From: Macrococcus carouselicus
GTDB lineage: Bacteria > Bacillota > Bacilli > Staphylococcales > Staphylococcaceae
DNA: 64,000 bases
NCBI RefSeq assembly: GCF_004359515.1
Contig: NZ_SCWD01000001.1
Location: forward strand, 1,054,001-1,118,000
Reading direction: 5' to 3'
In this document: positions 63,614 through 64,000 of the stretch, piece after piece
Numbering within the stretch: the stretch's first letter is position 1
Layout: every line of letters starts with the position of its first letter
The notes under the pieces: generated by a model
The model's database searches: none
What the model saw: only the letters and a program-made list of their open reading frames with translations
What the model was told of the DNA's origin: nothing
Translations under genes and position numbers: made by a program

Positions 63614-64000
63614 AAAAAGATGATTGAGCTTTTTGATTTTTTCTGCTGTATAGTGTTCGTAACTTTTGTTGTAGCTCTTCGGATCCTTTGGATTCAGATA
63701 GTTCTCAATCTTACCCGTCTCAGGATGTATGAACTTACTGGACGCGCCGCAGCCGATGCCGAGAATAGTCTGCATTTCTTCCATGATAAGAATATTATAG
63801 AGCGAGTATTCCTTGTCGATGGAGTAACCGATATTCTCCAGATTGCCGAGAATATTCTTCTGCCGGTAGAGATAATACGGTTTGTAGCCTTCTTCAGCGG
63901 CAAATGCTCGCGTCATCTCCATCATCTGCATGATCTCTTCGCGCGGTGCGACGGGATACTGTTCCTTATTACGCGTCATCTCACTCGCACGTTTGAAGCT
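63599..64000 (-). CDS. hemZ: Coproporphyrinogen dehydrogenase HemZ (C-terminal part)
   Basis: The 3' end of a radical-SAM gene cut by the window edge; the frame is open to 64000 (SFKRASE before MTRNKEQ). YKPYYLYRQKNILGNLENIGYS, IMEEMQTILGIGCGASSKF and NPKDPKSY are the HemZ C-terminal hallmarks. The CxxxCxxC cluster region lies outside the window. hemZ lies near yhaO in B. subtilis as well. Confidence 0.88.
   Translation of the reverse strand, partial: SFKRASEMTRNKEQYPVAPREEIMQMMEMTRAFAAEEGYKPYYLYRQKNILGNLENIGYSIDKEYSLYNILIMEEMQTILGIGCGASSKFIHPETGKIENYLNPKDPKSYNKSYEHYTAEKIKKLNHLFKAED

Overview
The window looks like chromosome of a Staphylococcaceae member outside classical Staphylococcus, most likely Macrococcus or a near relative. 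The gene order matches staphylococcal chromosomes (traP-ecsAB-hit-hpr-prsA-yhaMNO, hemEH-cgoX, comK/IDEAL/lplA, metK/pckA, the men cluster and tal/crcB). The base composition of most genes is clearly richer in G+C than S. aureus; this was judged by eye, not counted. Gene names rest on motifs and remembered family sequences, not on searches.

Layout. 0-8.6 kb: histidine degradation (hutI-hutU, a divergent LysR regulator, hutG with a flavoprotein gene), a lipoprotein and an MFS exporter. 8.9-15.8 kb: an accessory-looking stretch with two NTF2-like paralogues flanking a bglA/GntR pair, a lipoprotein followed by a degenerate copy of its own tail, and small membrane proteins. 16.2-20.1 kb: a conspicuously AT-rich block with an XRE regulator, a NUDIX hydrolase and a PLD-helicase, probably horizontally acquired and possibly defensive. 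20.2-25.1 kb: small proteins, a repeat-bearing secreted nuclease, paired DUF805 proteins and a membrane glucosaminidase. 25.0-26.0 kb: a PlcR-like RRNPP regulator followed by a 42-codon secreted-peptide gene. 26-37 kb: transaldolase, paired FluC fluoride channels, a FemABX transferase, an aldo/keto reductase, a NERD protein, tandem acidic lipoproteins, metK with a SAM riboswitch, pckA, ytkD and yidD. 37.3-45.2 kb: menaquinone synthesis (menFDHB, menEC, divergent menA). 46.1-47.2 kb: ten tRNA genes without rRNA. 47.3-52.7 kb: comK, an IDEAL protein, lplA, and the end of the coproporphyrin-dependent heme pathway (hemE-cpfC-cgoX). 52.8-64 kb: traP, ecsAB, hit, a YtxH protein, hpr, prsA, yhaMNO, and the 3' end of hemZ cut by the window edge.

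Best candidate for an undescribed system: the regulator/peptide pair at 24958-26026. The regulator has the length and HTH signature of PlcR. A short pre-peptide ORF with its own ribosome binding site and a terminator follows immediately. The regulator promoter carries an exact match to the PlcR-box consensus TATGNANNNNTNCATA overlapping the -35 element. Together these suggest an autoregulated peptide quorum-sensing circuit in a Macrococcus-like host. Secondary candidates are the XRE/NUDIX/PLD-helicase block, a YhaO homologue that appears to have lost its metal ligands, and a 29-codon membrane-peptide ORF followed by a 14-bp hairpin.
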